This document shows positions 47,596-55,818 of a DNA stretch of 64,000 nucleotides, in pieces; the first letter of the stretch is position 1; each line of letters begins with the position of its first letter. Position numbers and translations under genes: made by a program. The stretch is from Thermococcus sp. AM4 (GTDB lineage: Archaea > Methanobacteriota_B > Thermococci > Thermococcales > Thermococcaceae). The stretch lies in the NCBI RefSeq assembly GCF_000151205.2, contig NC_016051.1, positions 620,001 through 684,000 on the forward strand, given 5' to 3'. Below the pieces are notes generated by a model. That model searched no databases. It was not told where the DNA came from and was given only the letters and a program-made list of their open reading frames with translations.

Positions 47596-48200
47596 CCGAT
47601 TCTCTTTAATTTGCCCCTCTCAAGGAGGTACACCGCGTCGCATTTCGGCTTCAGAAGCTCGATGAAATGGGTAACGCTCACGACCGTCTTTCCTTTCTCC
47701 CCGAAGAGATCGTAAACCGACAGCATAGCTTCTCTCGACTCGACATCGAGGGAAACCAGCGGCTCGTCGAGGAGGACGAGCTCCGGATTTCCGACGAGGG
47801 CGCACACAAGATCGAGCTTTTTCACGGTGCCGTGGGATAGTTTCTCAACGGGAACGTCCATGAACTCCCGGAGACCGAGCATGGAAACGAGGCCATCTAT
47901 CCACTTCGGGTCAGCCCTCCCCGAGAGAGCCGAGAAGAGCTCGATATCGTCCCTGACGGTCAGCCGGGAGTAGAGGGCCGGCCGCTGGGCCACGAAGCCT
48001 ATCCCCGAGACGTTGAGCTCAACCGTCCCCTCGAAGTCCGTCAAACCGGCGATGATCCTGAGGAGGGTGCTCTTTCCGCTTCCGTTCCTGCCAACTATGC
48101 ACACCGAATCCCCCTTTCCCACCTCGAGATCGACGCCATCCAGCACCAGGTTCCCACCATAGCGCTTCCTGACGTTCCTGAGGATCACTGCACGCTCCAT
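47592..48200 (-). CDS. ABC transporter ATP-binding protein
   Basis: A 202-residue ABC ATPase. Walker A is VGRNGSGKSTL (about 37-47), Q-loop FVAQRPAL (about 69), signature VEKLSHGTVKKLDL (about 117), Walker B ELVLLDEPLVSLD (about 138) and H-loop VSVTHFIELL (about 175). The signature LSHG departs from the usual LSGG. It starts inside the 3' end of the permease gene (16-bp overlap). With the permease and secreted protein it makes an ABC-2 exporter. Confidence 0.92.
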   Translation of the reverse strand: MERAVILRNVRKRYGGNLVLDGVDLEVGKGDSVCIVGRNGSGKSTLLRIIAGLTDFEGTVELNVSGIGFVAQRPALYSRLTVRDDIELFSALSGRADPKWIDGLVSMLGLREFMDVPVEKLSHGTVKKLDLVCALVGNPELVLLDEPLVSLDVESREAMLSVYDLFGEKGKTVVSVTHFIELLKPKCDAVYLLERGKLKRIG

Positions 48201-49225
48201 TTCAAAGCCCTCCCGTGAACGATTAAGACCGCTATCGAGAGGAGAACGACCGAGACGACGTTGATTGCGATGTAATCGATGTAAAGCGACGGATTAACGG
48301 GGCGGAACATGAAGGACCTCATTAAGACCGCGGAATAGTAAGTCGGCGTCAGTCTCGCGACCCTCTGAAGGGCTTCCGGGAAAAAGCCGACTGGATAGAA
48401 AAGGCCGGAGATGAAGATTATAAACCCCATCAACACGTGGAGGAACGTTTTGGCGTGGGGCTCAAACCTAAGGAGCATCGTGACGAGAAGGCCAAGGAGG
48501 GAAAAGAACAGCGTGTTCAGGAGCAGAATGGCCAGGGAAGGCCAGTTCAGGGGCATCTCGACCTTCATGACCCAGTAAACGGCCATGATTATCAGGCTCT
48601 GAAGAAGGACCAGGAGGAGCATGACGACGAGCCGCAGAAGGACGTTTCTGCCTGCAACGCCGTACAATTGAAGACGGGGAAGAACCGGCCTCTCGGAGAT
48701 GCAGTTGTCGGCGACAAGCTCAAAGCCGATCAGCATGGCGACGAACAGAAGAACCCCCGGAAAGAAGAACTCGGGCAGGGAGACGGCCTCGTTGATCCCC
48801 ACCGCCCTCACGCTAGAACTCCCCAGTTCAATCCGGAGCAGCCGAAGCAGGTTCTCAGAGAGCGATGCCACGGGGTTCATAGAGCGGTCGTAATAGACCA
48901 CGTACTCCCCGTGTTCGAGGCCGTTGAAGCGCTTGACCTCGATTACGACGTAGTACTCCTCGCGCTGGAGTCCGTCGATGGCCCGGCTGAGGTTCGGCAC
49001 GAGGTGGGGGTGCGAAAACGTCCGCGCGAGCTGCATGATGGCGTGAACCTGCTCAGGGCTTGCGTTCGCGGTTATCACTATCGCAACTGGAGTGTCCTCT
49101 GGTATAGCCGTTCTGTAAGTGCCCGAGACCGCACCTAGAAAAAGGGGTACGAAGAGAAGAAAGAACAGCACCGATTTCCTGCGGGCGATTAGTTTGATCT
49201 CCTTGAGCAGCAGTTCAAGCTGCAT
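48185..49225 (-). CDS. ABC-2 type permease
   Basis: A 346-residue permease. One N-terminal TM (VLFFLLFVPLFLGAVSG), an extracytoplasmic domain of about 140 residues, then five TM segments (from FFFPGVLLFVAMLIGFELVA to the C terminus). This ABC2_membrane_3 plan fits exporters of drugs, polysaccharide or peptides. ATG 49225 follows GGGGTGAGC; upstream in-frame codons to 49249 lie within the preceding gene. Partner of the ATPase at 47592. Confidence 0.87.
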   Translation of the reverse strand: MQLELLLKEIKLIARRKSVLFFLLFVPLFLGAVSGTYRTAIPEDTPVAIVITANASPEQVHAIMQLARTFSHPHLVPNLSRAIDGLQREEYYVVIEVKRFNGLEHGEYVVYYDRSMNPVASLSENLLRLLRIELGSSSVRAVGINEAVSLPEFFFPGVLLFVAMLIGFELVADNCISERPVLPRLQLYGVAGRNVLLRLVVMLLLVLLQSLIIMAVYWVMKVEMPLNWPSLAILLLNTLFFSLLGLLVTMLLRFEPHAKTFLHVLMGFIIFISGLFYPVGFFPEALQRVARLTPTYYSAVLMRSFMFRPVNPSLYIDYIAINVVSVVLLSIAVLIVHGRALKWSVQ

Positions 49226-49229
49226 GTGC

Positions 49230-50207
49230 TCACCCCGGCGGGACCTCATTCAGGAACTTCCCGAAGGCCTCGAACCTCTCCTCATCGCTCCGTACGCGGA
49301 TTAAAACCGCCCTTCCGTCGGAAATCACCGAAACGTCATCGCTCAAGAACCTTGAGGCCTCAGCGTTGCCCAGGGATCGCGCACTAGCCGAAAGCTGAAG
49401 GCGAAACGCCTCGTACACGTTTGCAAGATCCCTGGCTGTACGATCGTCCCTGGCCATCAAGCACACGACGATGCCAACGTTATCTCCACCAGCCCTATAG
49501 GAGAAACCGATGTAATCAACGCCCTCCGCTAGATCCCCTCCCGGGGAACCGGGTTCGGCATCGAGCCGGTTCAGCATCTTCCTAAAGTTGTACACGGCCG
49601 TTATTTCCCCCGTGCCAATTTTTTCCACGACCTTCCTGAACTCCCCGGCCCAGCCGTTTCCCCCGAGCTTGAGGTTCAGTATCTTCACCACCAGCCCAAG
49701 ATCCCCCAGTATGAAGAAACCATCATCAACGACGAGGCCTGTCCTGTACCCATCCCTCTTTTTCCACCAGAGAACCGTAAAGCCCCTGTAGGTGAAGTTA
49801 TACGGCCCCCTCCAGCGATCCTCCTTTGTGACGGCCAGTATTCTGCTCGTAATCCTGGCAGTATCGTTGAAGCCGCCCTCAACGTAGAGGGCCGCGATTA
49901 TGGTCGGCTCGTAGTCCTTGACCACGAGCACCCCGTAATTCACACGCGAGTAGTCGATCCCAATCGAACGGTTGAGCTCGCCCATGAAAGATCCGTACCG
50001 ATCGCCCCATCCAAATGAAGCGAGTATTCGCCGGGTTGAGTCATCGTGGAGTACCTGGCCATCAAAGTAAACCGCACCGAGGGAACCAGCCGGAACGAGT
50101 TTAAGCCATTCCCCCTCCTTGTACGAAACATCCCCAGAATAAAGGGTGCTCAGAAGGAGCACGACTACAAGCGGGAGTATCAACCACCGACCGAGCCCCC
50201 TCTCCAT
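49230..50207 (-). CDS. Secreted/anchored unknown protein of ABC operon
   Basis: A 325-residue protein with an N-terminal signal anchor (WLILPLVVVLLLSTLYSG) and a long extracytoplasmic domain with several N-x-S/T sequons (NRS, NDT, NFT). It looks alpha/beta; strands such as NYGVLVVKDYEP and GEITAVYNFRKML recur. No family recognised. It precedes the permease by 4 bp, so it is probably an accessory or substrate-binding factor of the exporter, or its cargo sensor. Confidence 0.7.
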   Translation of the reverse strand: MERGLGRWLILPLVVVLLLSTLYSGDVSYKEGEWLKLVPAGSLGAVYFDGQVLHDDSTRRILASFGWGDRYGSFMGELNRSIGIDYSRVNYGVLVVKDYEPTIIAALYVEGGFNDTARITSRILAVTKEDRWRGPYNFTYRGFTVLWWKKRDGYRTGLVVDDGFFILGDLGLVVKILNLKLGGNGWAGEFRKVVEKIGTGEITAVYNFRKMLNRLDAEPGSPGGDLAEGVDYIGFSYRAGGDNVGIVVCLMARDDRTARDLANVYEAFRLQLSASARSLGNAEASRFLSDDVSVISDGRAVLIRVRSDEERFEAFGKFLNEVPPG

Positions 50208-50269
50208 CCAGAGCCCTCCACAGTACGTTTTTCCGGAGGAACAAAAACATTGCGGTGCGTAACAGGAGC

Positions 50270-50743
50270 TCAGGTACCCTCGGTTTTAAGCTCGCTTACG
50301 CTCTCCACCAGCGCCACGCTGCCCTTTCCGTTTTCAAACGAAACCTTTCCAGGGAGGGAAACCTTAACAGGCACGGATTTCTCCTTCCGTTCCGTAACCT
50401 GCCAGCTTATCAGATCGCCCTCTCCAACGTCGAGGGCCCGGATTAGGCCGACCGGCCCCTCGATGATGTACCTGGCTGATTTTTTCGGGGTGTAAACGCG
50501 CCACTTCCTGGCCGTCGTGAAATCCACAACGCGTCTCGTTGAATCGAGCCAGATCACGTCGATGTCGCTCAGCATAAAAAACATGTGAATCGAGGCGTTG
50601 AGCCTGCTTTCAACCGGGAGGACGAAAACGAGGGCGTAGTTCACGTTGCCAACGAGCATTAGCCCTTTGAATCGCTTGAGGAATGTATCCGCCAGCTCAA
50701 CCCGACCGTGCCATGCCCTGCCCTTGGTTTCGTTGATTATCAT
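50270..50743 (-). CDS. DUF192 family protein
   Basis: A 157-residue protein whose residues about 12-115 match DUF192: [51 protein letters not shown] and [10 protein letters not shown]. The fold is a small beta-barrel; function is unknown. The C-terminal 45 residues are a basic extension. ATG 50743 is about 25 nt downstream of a TATA (CTTATTAAG, read leftward), making a leaderless transcript; the frame upstream of it lacks a ribosome site. Confidence 0.82.
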   Translation of the reverse strand: MIINETKGRAWHGRVELADTFLKRFKGLMLVGNVNYALVFVLPVESRLNASIHMFFMLSDIDVIWLDSTRRVVDFTTARKWRVYTPKKSARYIIEGPVGLIRALDVGEGDLISWQVTERKEKSVPVKVSLPGKVSFENGKGSVALVESVSELKTEGT

Positions 50744-50763
50744 GTCATAGGGTTGTTCCCGCC

Positions 50764-50800
50764 CCTTAATAAGCCTTGTGAGGCGAAAAGCTTTTAAATA
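50764..50800. promoter_or_regulatory. Back-to-back TATA boxes for DUF192 and prefoldin genes
   Basis: Leftward CTTATTAAG (about 50765-50773) and rightward CTTTTAAATA (50791-50800) lie 17 bp apart. The rightward box is 50 nt before the prefoldin ATG, leaving a leader of roughly 25 nt that contains the strong site GGGGGTGATGGG. Confidence 0.65.
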
Positions 50801-50849
50801 CAAAAGGTAACTAAAATATGGGGGCGAAAAAGGGAAGGGGGTGATGGGA

Positions 50850-51275
50850 ATGGCCGAGGAGAAGAAGGTTAGGACCCTTGAGCAGATTCAGGACGAGATC
50901 AGAAGCTACCTCGGTGAGATTGAGTACCTCAGGAGCCAGATTGGAGCAATCGACGCTACCATCGCCGACCTCAGGATAGTCGACGCGACCCTCGCCTACA
51001 TCAAGGAGAAGGGCAAGGGCAAGGCAATCTACATCCCGCTCGGGAGCGGCATAGCGATAAAGGGCAAGATTGAGAACCCCGACGACGTCATCATGGACGT
51101 TGGAGCCGGAATCCTCGTCGGGGCAACAATCGACGAGGCCAGGGAGAACATCGAGAAGAGGATTAACGCCCTCATGAACCTCCGCCTGGCCCTGCTGAGG
51201 AAGATTGAGGAGGACACCAGGAAGGTCAACGAGCTCCTCAAGGAGCTCCAAGAGATGCAGCCCGAGAAGAAGTGA
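50850..51275 (+). CDS. pfdA: Prefoldin alpha subunit
   Basis: A 141-residue prefoldin alpha: long N- and C-terminal coiled-coil helices (about 5-55 and 95-138) around a four-strand beta region ([16 protein letters not shown] and [16 protein letters not shown], about 57-90). Alpha dimers seed the hexameric chaperone that passes unfolded proteins to the thermosome. ATG 50850 follows GGGGGTGATGGG. It is followed 37 bp later by a beta-like subunit, so a prefoldin operon. Confidence 0.92.
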   Translation: MAEEKKVRTLEQIQDEIRSYLGEIEYLRSQIGAIDATIADLRIVDATLAYIKEKGKGKAIYIPLGSGIAIKGKIENPDDVIMDVGAGILVGATIDEARENIEKRINALMNLRLALLRKIEEDTRKVNELLKELQEMQPEKK

Positions 51276-51312
51276 TCCCTCCTCGGTCATTCTTTTTTAT
51301 GGGGGTGAGAGC

Positions 51313-51603
51313 GTGGAGGCAGTGAAGGCTTACGAGCTCGAACTTGAGCTCAGGCAGGTTAGGGAGCTCAGGAAGGCGATAGAGCTCAAGATGAAGGAAC
51401 TTGAATACGCTGAGGGGATTATAACGGCAACCAAGGCCGAGAGGAAGCTCTACAGGGCCTTCGCGGACCTGCTCGTTGAGGTAACGAAGGACGAGGCAAT
51501 CGAGCACATCGAGAGAATGCGCCTTGCCTACAAGAGGGAACTCGAAAGGCTCAAGGAGAAGGAAAAGGAGATAATAGAGAAGCTCTCCAAGCTCAGGACT
51601 TGA
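51313..51603 (+). CDS. Prefoldin beta-like small coiled-coil protein
   Basis: A 96-residue protein of two long helices (about 1-40 and 58-96) with a short central strand segment (YAEGIITATKAERKLYRAFADLLVEVTKDEA), the reduced plan of prefoldin beta. It is shorter than the usual 115-120 residues, so a divergent beta or beta-like subunit. GTG start 51313 is fixed by GGGGGTGAGAGC. Its 3' end overlaps the convergent oxidoreductase gamma gene by 11 bp. Confidence 0.75.
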   Translation: MEAVKAYELELELRQVRELRKAIELKMKELEYAEGIITATKAERKLYRAFADLLVEVTKDEAIEHIERMRLAYKRELERLKEKEKEIIEKLSKLRT

Positions 51604-52144
51604 GCTCTTTCGCTATCTCAAAGCCCTTCTTGAGGGCCTTGACGTTTATTTCCTCGGTCCCCCTTGGAACGGCGTCGCGGACGGCCTTCTCTATCGCTTC
51701 CCTGCTCACTATCCCTGTCACGCCGACGAGTATGCCGAGGGTTAGAATGTTCATCGTCAGGCTTAGCCCGGTGGTTTCCTCGGCTATCTCGGTCAGGGGC
51801 AAAGCGATGACGTTGAGCCTCTTCTCGAACTCCTCATCGCGGTGGGGAACGAGGTCTTTCTCAACTATTACCGTTGCTCCTTCCTTCACCGTGTGAAGGT
51901 ACTTGCTGTAGGCCTCCTGCGAGAAGAAGACGGCGTAGTCTGGGTGGAGCGTCTTGGGGTAGTCAATCGGCTCGTCGCTTATAACCACCTCGGCCCTGCT
52001 CGCACCGCCCCTCGATTCCGGCCCGTAGCTCTGAGTCTGGACCGCATAGAGGTTCTCGTAGACAGCGGCGGCCCTTCCAAGGATAACGCTCGCCAGAATG
52101 ACACCCTGGCCGCCGAACCCGCTGAAGAGAACTTCCTTCCTCAT
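51593..52144 (-). CDS. 2-oxoacid:ferredoxin oxidoreductase gamma subunit (second, XOR-like set)
   Basis: A 183-residue gamma domain: FSGFGGQGVILASVILG (about 5-21), QTQSYGPESRGGASRAEVVISDEPIDYP (about 38-65) and TEIAEETTGLSLTMNILTLG (about 120-140). It binds near the CoA site. Last gene of the alpha-beta-gamma set 54134-51593, which has no delta ferredoxin of its own. By order this corresponds to the P. furiosus XOR enzyme of unassigned substrate. The start overlaps the beta gene by 4 bp. Confidence 0.88.
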   Translation of the reverse strand: MRKEVLFSGFGGQGVILASVILGRAAAVYENLYAVQTQSYGPESRGGASRAEVVISDEPIDYPKTLHPDYAVFFSQEAYSKYLHTVKEGATVIVEKDLVPHRDEEFEKRLNVIALPLTEIAEETTGLSLTMNILTLGILVGVTGIVSREAIEKAVRDAVPRGTEEINVKALKKGFEIAKELKS

Positions 52145-52989
52145 TGCTCCCACCCCATCATCTTCTTGGCCCTCTTTATGTACTCCTGATACTCCCTCAC
52201 GAGGCCGGGCCTGTCCCTGTCCGCGAACTCGCCGATGACTATCTTGCCCTCAAGCTCCTCCTCGCTCATCTTCTTAGCTTTGGCGAGCGGGACGGTTATC
52301 TTCTGGTACCAGCGGATTAGCTCTGGTGCCGTCTTCATCCTGTTCCTCCTTCCGAAGCTTATCGGACAGGGCGAAAGGAACTCAACGAGCGTGAAGCCCT
52401 CCTTCTGGAGAGCCTTCTTTATGCTGTTGATTCCCTGGAGGTAGTTGAAAACCGTCCAGCGAGCGACATAGTTCGCCCCGGCGGAAACCGCCAGGTTGGC
52501 TATGTCGAAGGGGTTCTCGAACTGGCCGTAGGGAGCGGTAGTCCCGCGCAGGCCCTTTAGAGCGGTCGGGGCGACCTGTCCGCCGGTCATTCCGTAGGTG
52601 AAGTTGTTGATGAGGATTACCGTGACGTCAAGGTTCCTCCTGATGGCGTGGATGAAGTGGTTTCCGCCTATTGCCGCGGCATCTCCATCGCCCATGAAGG
52701 CGATTATCTTCAAATCGGGGTTGGCGAGCTTTATGCCCGTGGCAAAGGCCAAGGCCCTCCCATGGGTCGTGTGAAGGCCGTCGAAGTTGACGAAGCCCGG
52801 AACGCGGGAGGAACAGCCTATTCCGCTCACCCAGACTATCTCGTCCTGGTTGAGGCCGAGGTCGTCTATGGCCCTTAGTGTGAACTGGAGAACGCTACCG
52901 ATTCCACAGCCCGGACAGAAGATAGTGGGCAACATGTCCTTTCTCAGGTACTTGTCGCGGATTTCGTAAGCGGACTTCAGGTACATCAT
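52141..52989 (-). CDS. 2-oxoacid:ferredoxin oxidoreductase beta subunit (XOR-like set)
   Basis: A 282-residue TPP-binding subunit. Fe-S/TPP motifs: FCPGCGIGSVL (about 24-34), SGIGCSSRVPGF (about 55; further Cys), GDGDAAAIGGNHFIHAIRRN (about 100-119) with VILINNFTYGMTGGQVAPT (about 124-142). A late Cys is in LSPCPISFGRRNRMKTAPEL (about 209). It transfers electrons from the TPP adduct to a [4Fe-4S] centre. The 5' end overlaps the alpha gene by 4 bp. Confidence 0.9.
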   Translation of the reverse strand: MMYLKSAYEIRDKYLRKDMLPTIFCPGCGIGSVLQFTLRAIDDLGLNQDEIVWVSGIGCSSRVPGFVNFDGLHTTHGRALAFATGIKLANPDLKIIAFMGDGDAAAIGGNHFIHAIRRNLDVTVILINNFTYGMTGGQVAPTALKGLRGTTAPYGQFENPFDIANLAVSAGANYVARWTVFNYLQGINSIKKALQKEGFTLVEFLSPCPISFGRRNRMKTAPELIRWYQKITVPLAKAKKMSEEELEGKIVIGEFADRDRPGLVREYQEYIKRAKKMMGWEQ

Positions 52990-54134
52990 CCCACCACCCT
53001 TTCGACTATCTCCATCGGCGTGTGCACCTCACCGCCTATCTTGACTATCAGCTCGACCTCCGCCTTTCCGTTGGCGCCTTCCCTGACGAGGTGGTAGAGC
53101 TGTCCGAGGTTCATCTCCGGCACGTATATCTTTCTCACGCGCGCTGCCAGCTCCTCGATGTAGTCGAAGTCGAAGGGCCATATCGTGTTGAGCTTCAGCA
53201 GGCCGGCCTTGACTCCCTTCTCGCGGAGTATCTTGACGGCCCTCACTGCGGAGCGCGAAACTATTCCGGTCGTGACTATCGCGATTTCCGCGTCTTCGAG
53301 CATGAACTCCTCCCTGCTGATTATCTCGTCCTTGTGGTCGAGTACCTTTCTGAAAATCCTCTTTATGAGCCTCTCGTGGATTTCCGCCTCAACCGTCCTC
53401 GGCCTTCCGCGCTCGTCGTGCGTTAGGCCCGTAACGTAGGTTCTGTAACCCTTCCCGAAAATCGGCATCGGTGGAACGCCGTCGCCATGAGGGTCGCCGA
53501 AGGGGAGCTTCGCTTCCTCATCGTTCTGGGGAAGCTTGCGGTAAACGGTCTCAATCTCCTCCGGCTTCGGAATGTAAACGCGCTCGCGCATGTGGGCTAT
53601 CTCGGCATCGGTGAGCAGAACGACCGGCGTCCTGTACTTTTCAGCCAAGTTGAAGGCCCTAATCGTGAAGTCAAAGGCTTCCTGAACGGTTGACGGGGAG
53701 AGAACTATCAGCATGTGGTCGCCGTGCGTTCCCCAGATGGACTGCATTATGTCGCCCTGAGCCGGTAAAGTTGGCTGGCCCGTTGAAGGCCCACCGCGCT
53801 GGACGTCAACGACAACAATCGGCGTTTCAGTCATCACGGCGTAGCCGAGGTTTTCCTGCATCAGCGAGAAGCCGGGACCGCTCGTTGCGGTCATCGCTTT
53901 CGCTCCCGCCCAGGAAGCGCCTATTATCGCCGCTATGCTCGCTATCTCGTCCTCCATCTGTATGCTAACTCCATCGACGAGGGGCATGTAGAGGGCCATC
54001 GCCTCGAATATCTCGCTCGCGGGGGTTATCGGGTAGCCAGCGTAGAAGCGACAGCCGGCCAGTATAGCCGCCCTCGCTATGGCCTCATCGCCCTGGATGA
54101 AGTCGGACTTGCCGACCGGAAACGGGTACCTCAT
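52986..54134 (-). CDS. 2-oxoacid:ferredoxin oxidoreductase alpha subunit (XOR-like set)
   Basis: A 382-residue alpha subunit with a TPP-pyrimidine domain (GCRFYAGYPITPASEIFE, about 28-45; MTATSGPGFSLMQENLGYAV, about 80-99; RGGPSTGQPT, about 114) and a C-terminal domain II (VTTGIVSRSAVRAVKILREKGVKAGLLKL). Specificity for this enzyme is unknown. ATG 54134 follows GTGGTAGC; it overlaps the DUF2283 stop by 4 bp, so it is coupled to a toxin-like module upstream. Confidence 0.9.
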   Translation of the reverse strand: MRYPFPVGKSDFIQGDEAIARAAILAGCRFYAGYPITPASEIFEAMALYMPLVDGVSIQMEDEIASIAAIIGASWAGAKAMTATSGPGFSLMQENLGYAVMTETPIVVVDVQRGGPSTGQPTLPAQGDIMQSIWGTHGDHMLIVLSPSTVQEAFDFTIRAFNLAEKYRTPVVLLTDAEIAHMRERVYIPKPEEIETVYRKLPQNDEEAKLPFGDPHGDGVPPMPIFGKGYRTYVTGLTHDERGRPRTVEAEIHERLIKRIFRKVLDHKDEIISREEFMLEDAEIAIVTTGIVSRSAVRAVKILREKGVKAGLLKLNTIWPFDFDYIEELAARVRKIYVPEMNLGQLYHLVREGANGKAEVELIVKIGGEVHTPMEIVERVVG

Positions 54135-54337
54135 GCTACCACCCCGCTCGGAATCCTGAGGACAAGCTCCCTGAAGTCAACGGACTTAGACGCGTCGAGG
54201 ATTTCTATTTCCACGACTTCCCCTTTTTCGTTCAGGTGCGCGATAACGCCCTCGCCGAGGTCAACCGAATCGACGACTTCGTCATCCCTGAGCCGGATAA
54301 CCAAGACGTCAGCATCTTGCGAGTACTCTATCTTCAT
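54131..54337 (-). CDS. DUF2283 family small protein (possible antitoxin)
   Basis: A 68-residue DUF2283 protein: MKIEYSQDADVLVIRL, then DSVDLGEGVIAHLNEKGEVVEIEILDAS. Members often sit next to DUF4258 proteins, an association interpreted as toxin-antitoxin-like. ATG 54337 follows GGTGGTGGT and overlaps the DUF4258 gene by 29 bp. The stop overlaps the XOR alpha start, so the pair is placed inside the oxidoreductase transcription unit. Confidence 0.78.
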   Translation of the reverse strand: MKIEYSQDADVLVIRLRDDEVVDSVDLGEGVIAHLNEKGEVVEIEILDASKSVDFRELVLRIPSGVVA

Positions 54338-54653
54338 AAACACCACCACCCATGAAGTAACGCTCTTTACGCGGTCTATACACCGTCACAACTATGGGAA
54401 CGCCATTCTCATACTCGTAGATAACCCTGATAATATGGTCATTCTCTGCTTTATGTGCTATAAACCTGTCGTGGTGCCCCGTTAGGACCTCTTCAGGATA
54501 CAGTATCGCTTCCACGAGCTTTTCAAGCGAGAGTTTCCAGTGCCTTGCGCGGGAAAGTGCGTGGTGTGTTATTAGGATTTGGCACTCTTCCTCATTCGTC
54601 TGAATTACTATGATTCTGCCTTTGGGGTGGTCTCTCTCCTCAACAACCTTCAC
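54309..54653 (-). CDS. DUF4258-like protein (possible toxin)
   Basis: A 114-residue protein. After an N-terminal region (KGRIIVIQTNEEE), it has ITHHALSRARHWKLSLEKLVEAILYPEEVL (about 28-57) and HIIRVIYEYENGVPIVVTVYRP (about 73-94), the H..A..R...RG-like plus strand layout of DUF4258, which is RelE/BrnT-like in outline. The GTG start at 54653 overlaps the stop of the KGOR gamma gene. Paired with DUF2283 downstream. Toxicity is not shown by sequence alone. Confidence 0.65.
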   Translation of the reverse strand: MKVVEERDHPKGRIIVIQTNEEECQILITHHALSRARHWKLSLEKLVEAILYPEEVLTGHHDRFIAHKAENDHIIRVIYEYENGVPIVVTVYRPRKERYFMGGGVYEDRVLARC

Positions 54654-55162
54654 TTCAGCCCCTCCTCATAACCGGCCCTGAAGGCCTTGATGTTTATCTC
54701 CTCGGTTCCCTTCGGAACGCGCCTTCTAATCGCTTCCTCAACGCTTTCTTTCTTCACAACGCCCGTCTTCGCCACGAGGTAGCCGAGCGCGACCATGTTG
54801 ACCGTCAGGGCAAGCCCGGTTGTCTCTTCGGCGATTCTGGTGAAGGGCGCGCCGACGTAGTCCCTATCGGGCTTTACAAGGTCGGTCTCGATGATTAGAA
54901 GCCCGTCCTCCTTCAGCGAGTCCTTGACGGTGTCGTAGCCGAGCTGGTGAAGCGCGACGAGAACGTCCGCCCTAGTGACCATTACGTCGTAAATAGGCTC
55001 CTTTGAGATTATGACGTCCGCTATGGAGTGGCCTCCCCTGCTCGCGGAGCTGTAGTCCTGGGTCTGAAGGACGTTCAAGCCCTCAATCGCGGCGGCCTCG
55101 CCGAGGATTACTCCGGCCAAAACAACTCCCTGACCGCCGATTCCGGCGAGCCTAATCTGCAT
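54650..55162 (-). CDS. korC: 2-oxoglutarate:ferredoxin oxidoreductase gamma subunit
   Basis: A 170-residue gamma subunit: RLAGIGGQGVVLAGVILGEAA (about 4-24 region), TQDYSSASRGGHSIADVII (about 34-52) and EETTGLALTVNMVALG (about 112-127). By position it completes the delta-alpha-beta-gamma KGOR set that starts at 58130, although the HEPN and MNT genes lie between beta and gamma. KGOR oxidises 2-oxoglutarate to succinyl-CoA with ferredoxin. Confidence 0.85.
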   Translation of the reverse strand: MQIRLAGIGGQGVVLAGVILGEAAAIEGLNVLQTQDYSSASRGGHSIADVIISKEPIYDVMVTRADVLVALHQLGYDTVKDSLKEDGLLIIETDLVKPDRDYVGAPFTRIAEETTGLALTVNMVALGYLVAKTGVVKKESVEEAIRRRVPKGTEEINIKAFRAGYEEGLK

Positions 55163-55165
55163 CCC

Positions 55166-55543
55166 TCACACCTCCAGATACTCCTTCGTGAACTCCAAAA
55201 ACTCCTCCGCGCCTTTCAAAACGTCCCGGGCGTCTTCCTCGGTGTACTCGACGAAAACGTCATAATCGGCCGTATGCCTCATGTTCAGGGCCTTTGAATA
55301 CGCTGTGTAGAGCTTAGCCGGAAGTATCCCAGTCTTCACGAACTCCTTTCCGAGCTGGGCATGAACCCCCGCGTGGCTCTTGGGATTGACTCCCTTTGAG
55401 AGCAGAAGCGCCCTGGCGCAGTAGAACATCGAGTAGTACGCGCTTGAGATTGCGAAACCGTAGTAGCCCTTGGAGTAAAGCTCCCAGGAAGCTTTGAGCC
55501 TCTCCTCGGCCCTTCTGATGAGTGCCCCGATTTCCTCGTTCAT
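55166..55543 (-). CDS. HEPN-domain protein (MNT-HEPN pair)
   Basis: A 125-residue all-helical HEPN protein (PF05168 type): RAEERLKASWELYSKGYYGFAISSAYYSMFYCARALLLSKG (about 11-51) and the motif MRHTADYDVF (about 87-96) with the Arg and nearby His that serve RNase activity in HEPN toxins. It overlaps the MNT gene stop by 4 bp and ends 3 bp before korC. HEPN toxins are typically AMPylated and silenced by their MNT partner. Confidence 0.86.
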   Translation of the reverse strand: MNEEIGALIRRAEERLKASWELYSKGYYGFAISSAYYSMFYCARALLLSKGVNPKSHAGVHAQLGKEFVKTGILPAKLYTAYSKALNMRHTADYDVFVEYTEEDARDVLKGAEEFLEFTKEYLEV

Positions 55544-55818
55544 ACCGCTATGCCCTCCCTCACGGCGGTCTCGTAGAGGCTGTCCTTTCTCGTGTGAAGG
55601 ACAATCATGACCGAAATCCCCAACTCAAGCGTTAGCCCGGCGCTGAGCTCTCCTGCCCTGTCCCAGTCCTCAGGCTCTATCTTATCAAGCACCACGAGGA
55701 CGTCGAGGTCGCTCTCGGGTTTAGCGTCACCCCTCGCCCGGGAACCGAAGATTACAACTTCCTCAACCCTGTCCCCAAAGGCTTCCTTCACTTTCTTCCC
55801 AACGGTCTCAAACATCAT
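55540..55818 (-). CDS. Minimal nucleotidyltransferase (MNT) antitoxin
   Basis: A 92-residue MNT protein. The nucleotidyltransferase motif is FGSRARGDAKPESDLDVLV (about 23-41), giving G-S-x10-D-x-D, with a possible third Asp/Glu in the late strand LELGISVMIVLH. Start is ATG 55818 or 55815, both overlapping the end of the KGOR beta gene (11 bp). So the TA pair is translationally coupled to an energy-metabolism gene. Confidence 0.87.
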   Translation of the reverse strand: MMFETVGKKVKEAFGDRVEEVVIFGSRARGDAKPESDLDVLVVLDKIEPEDWDRAGELSAGLTLELGISVMIVLHTRKDSLYETAVREGIAV

